Origin: Lachnospira sp. UBA4346
GTDB lineage: Bacteria > Bacillota > Clostridia > Lachnospirales > Lachnospiraceae
Direction: 5' to 3'
Length of the DNA: 6,864 nucleotides
Assembly: GCA_002394205.1 (NCBI GenBank)
Contig: DGTC01000030.1
Span: forward strand, 1 to 6,864
Translations under genes and position numbers: made by a program
Part shown: piece by piece, positions 5,804 to 6,864 of the stretch
How positions within the stretch are numbered: the stretch's first letter is position 1
How the letters are laid out: each line of letters begins with the position of its first letter
Notes under the pieces: model-generated
The model's database searches: none
What the model was told of the DNA's origin: nothing
The model's input: only the letters and a program-made list of their open reading frames with translations

Positions 5804-6864
5804 TTTTATTCTCCACTACAGGCAGTGTCACATAAAAGGTACTGCCCCTTCCATATTCACTTTGAACATCTAATGTTCCACCCATCAGTTCTGTCACTCG
5901 ATAAGCGAGTGCAAGTCCAAGACCATTTCCCTCCGTCGCATGAGAAGTGTCTCCCTGATAGAACTTATCAAAAATACGAGACCTCGTTTCCTCTGTCATC
6001 CCGATTCCATGATCGGTAAAGGCAACTTTAACAGCATCCTTCTCTAACTGACAGTGTATCTCCAATAGTCCTCCCAGATTTGAAAATTTAATCGCATTGG
6101 AAATCAGATTATTCCATACCAATTCCATCAAACCTTTGTCTGCTTTTACAAAAATTCGCTCGTCCAACTCTGCATCCAGCTCAATTTCTTTCTGATCCAA
6201 AAGCGATTCCGCTGCAAAGACACAATCACAGATCTGCTCGCAGACATCATAGGTTTCCGGTTCCGGCTGGATTCTCTGATTCTCAAGTTTATTTAATTTC
6301 AAGATATTGCTAATCAGATTATTTAACCGGGTAGCAGCATCTTCTATCGTTTTTACATACTCCAAACGTTCTTCGTCTGTAAGATTTTCTTTTTTCAGCA
6401 GTGTTGAATAATTTTTAATCACAGCAATCGGTGTCTTCATCTCGTGAGATACATTAGAGATAAAATCCGACTTTAATGTTTCAATACTGCCCAACTCCTC
6501 TACCATCTTATTAAAATCCAAAATCATATAATCCAGATAATCCAGCTTATCCGCAGTATGAATGGTTGGTAGATAGATAGAGAAATCACCCTTTGCCACC
6601 TTTTTTGTTGCTTTTGCAAACTCCACCATAGGATCTTCGTAGGTCTGACGCATTTTTCTTCTGGTAAAAAGTGTCAGTCCTGCGGCAACAAGTCCCCAAT
6701 AAACGAGAGGAACCATTGTTTGAATCCCAGGATGCAAATGGTTATACTCCGTGATCCAGATGATAAGCCCCGTATGTATACCAGACATTAATAACAGTAC
6801 AATCCAATACACACCATACAGGGAAAGCGGAAAACGATCCTGTCTTTTCTTCTTTTTCCTTTTT
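5796..6864 (-). CDS. Sensor histidine kinase, N-terminus beyond the window
   Basis: This is a membrane-bound kinase of a two-component system. Counting from the GTG at 6812, two membrane helices lie at about 2-20 and 32-50, separated by only about a dozen external residues (TEYNHLHPGIQT). A HAMP-like linker (about 52-105) follows. The HisKA domain has its phosphorylated H123 in FISNVSHEMKTPIAVI. The ATPase domain has an N box WNNLISNAIKFS (233-244), G1 DHGIGM (267-272), F box IFDKFYQ (280-286) and G2 GNGLGLAL (295-302). All catalytic motifs are intact. The GTG is not the true start: no ribosome site precedes it, and the frame stays open to the edge, coding a basic stretch (KRKKKKRQDRFPLSLYG) typical before a first membrane helix. 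The response regulator probably lies just upstream, outside the window. The minimal external loop suggests sensing within the membrane. Confidence 0.93.
   Translation of the reverse strand, partial: KRKKKKRQDRFPLSLYGVYWIVLLLMSGIHTGLIIWITEYNHLHPGIQTMVPLVYWGLVAAGLTLFTRRKMRQTYEDPMVEFAKATKKVAKGDFSIYLPTIHTADKLDYLDYMILDFNKMVEELGSIETLKSDFISNVSHEMKTPIAVIKNYSTLLKKENLTDEERLEYVKTIEDAATRLNNLISNILKLNKLENQRIQPEPETYDVCEQICDCVFAAESLLDQKEIELDAELDERIFVKADKGLMELVWNNLISNAIKFSNLGGLLEIHCQLEKDAVKVAFTDHGIGMTEETRSRIFDKFYQGDTSHATEGNGLGLALAYRVTELMGGTLDVQSEYGRGSTFYVTLPVVENKNE

Overview
The window looks like chromosome from a low-GC Gram-positive anaerobe of the Clostridia, most likely Lachnospiraceae-like. The reasons are AT-rich intergenic DNA, strong AGGAGG-type ribosome binding sites, and the kinds of protein present (LUD-domain protein, MATE pump with AraC-family regulator, NimA-like flavoprotein, two-component kinase). 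The assignment is inference from style and not from a marker gene.

Layout, left to right. (1) Positions 1-140 hold no gene. On the minus strand they read as a strong TTGACA promoter with an upstream A-tract (UP-like) region and an RNA leader resembling those before rRNA genes, so a stable RNA operon probably runs leftward out of the window. (2) A rightward promoter at 272-300 drives a 109-residue membrane protein of unknown function (343-672). (3) A convergent gap (673-951) holds a long, near-perfect hairpin. (4) A LUD-domain protein with a four-cysteine tail lies on the minus strand (952-1569). (5) A MATE-family exporter (minus) and an AraC-family regulator (plus) diverge from a short shared region, a usual regulator/target arrangement. 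(6) A small zinc-ribbon protein (4226-4585, minus) converges on the AraC gene. (7) A minus-strand operon enters from the right edge: a sensor histidine kinase whose start lies outside the window, then an overlapping 181-residue coiled-coil membrane protein, then a NimA-like flavin-binding protein 6 bases further on. It closes with a clear intrinsic terminator at 4681-4723.

The kinase, coiled-coil protein and NimA-like protein are tightly packed and probably co-transcribed, with the response regulator expected just beyond the right edge. I see no CRISPR array, transposase, phage gene, toxin-antitoxin pair or tRNA. Nothing here is clearly a new system. The best leads are the hairpin at 791-888, the inferred rRNA promoter at the left edge, and the unrecognised membrane protein coupled to the sensor kinase.
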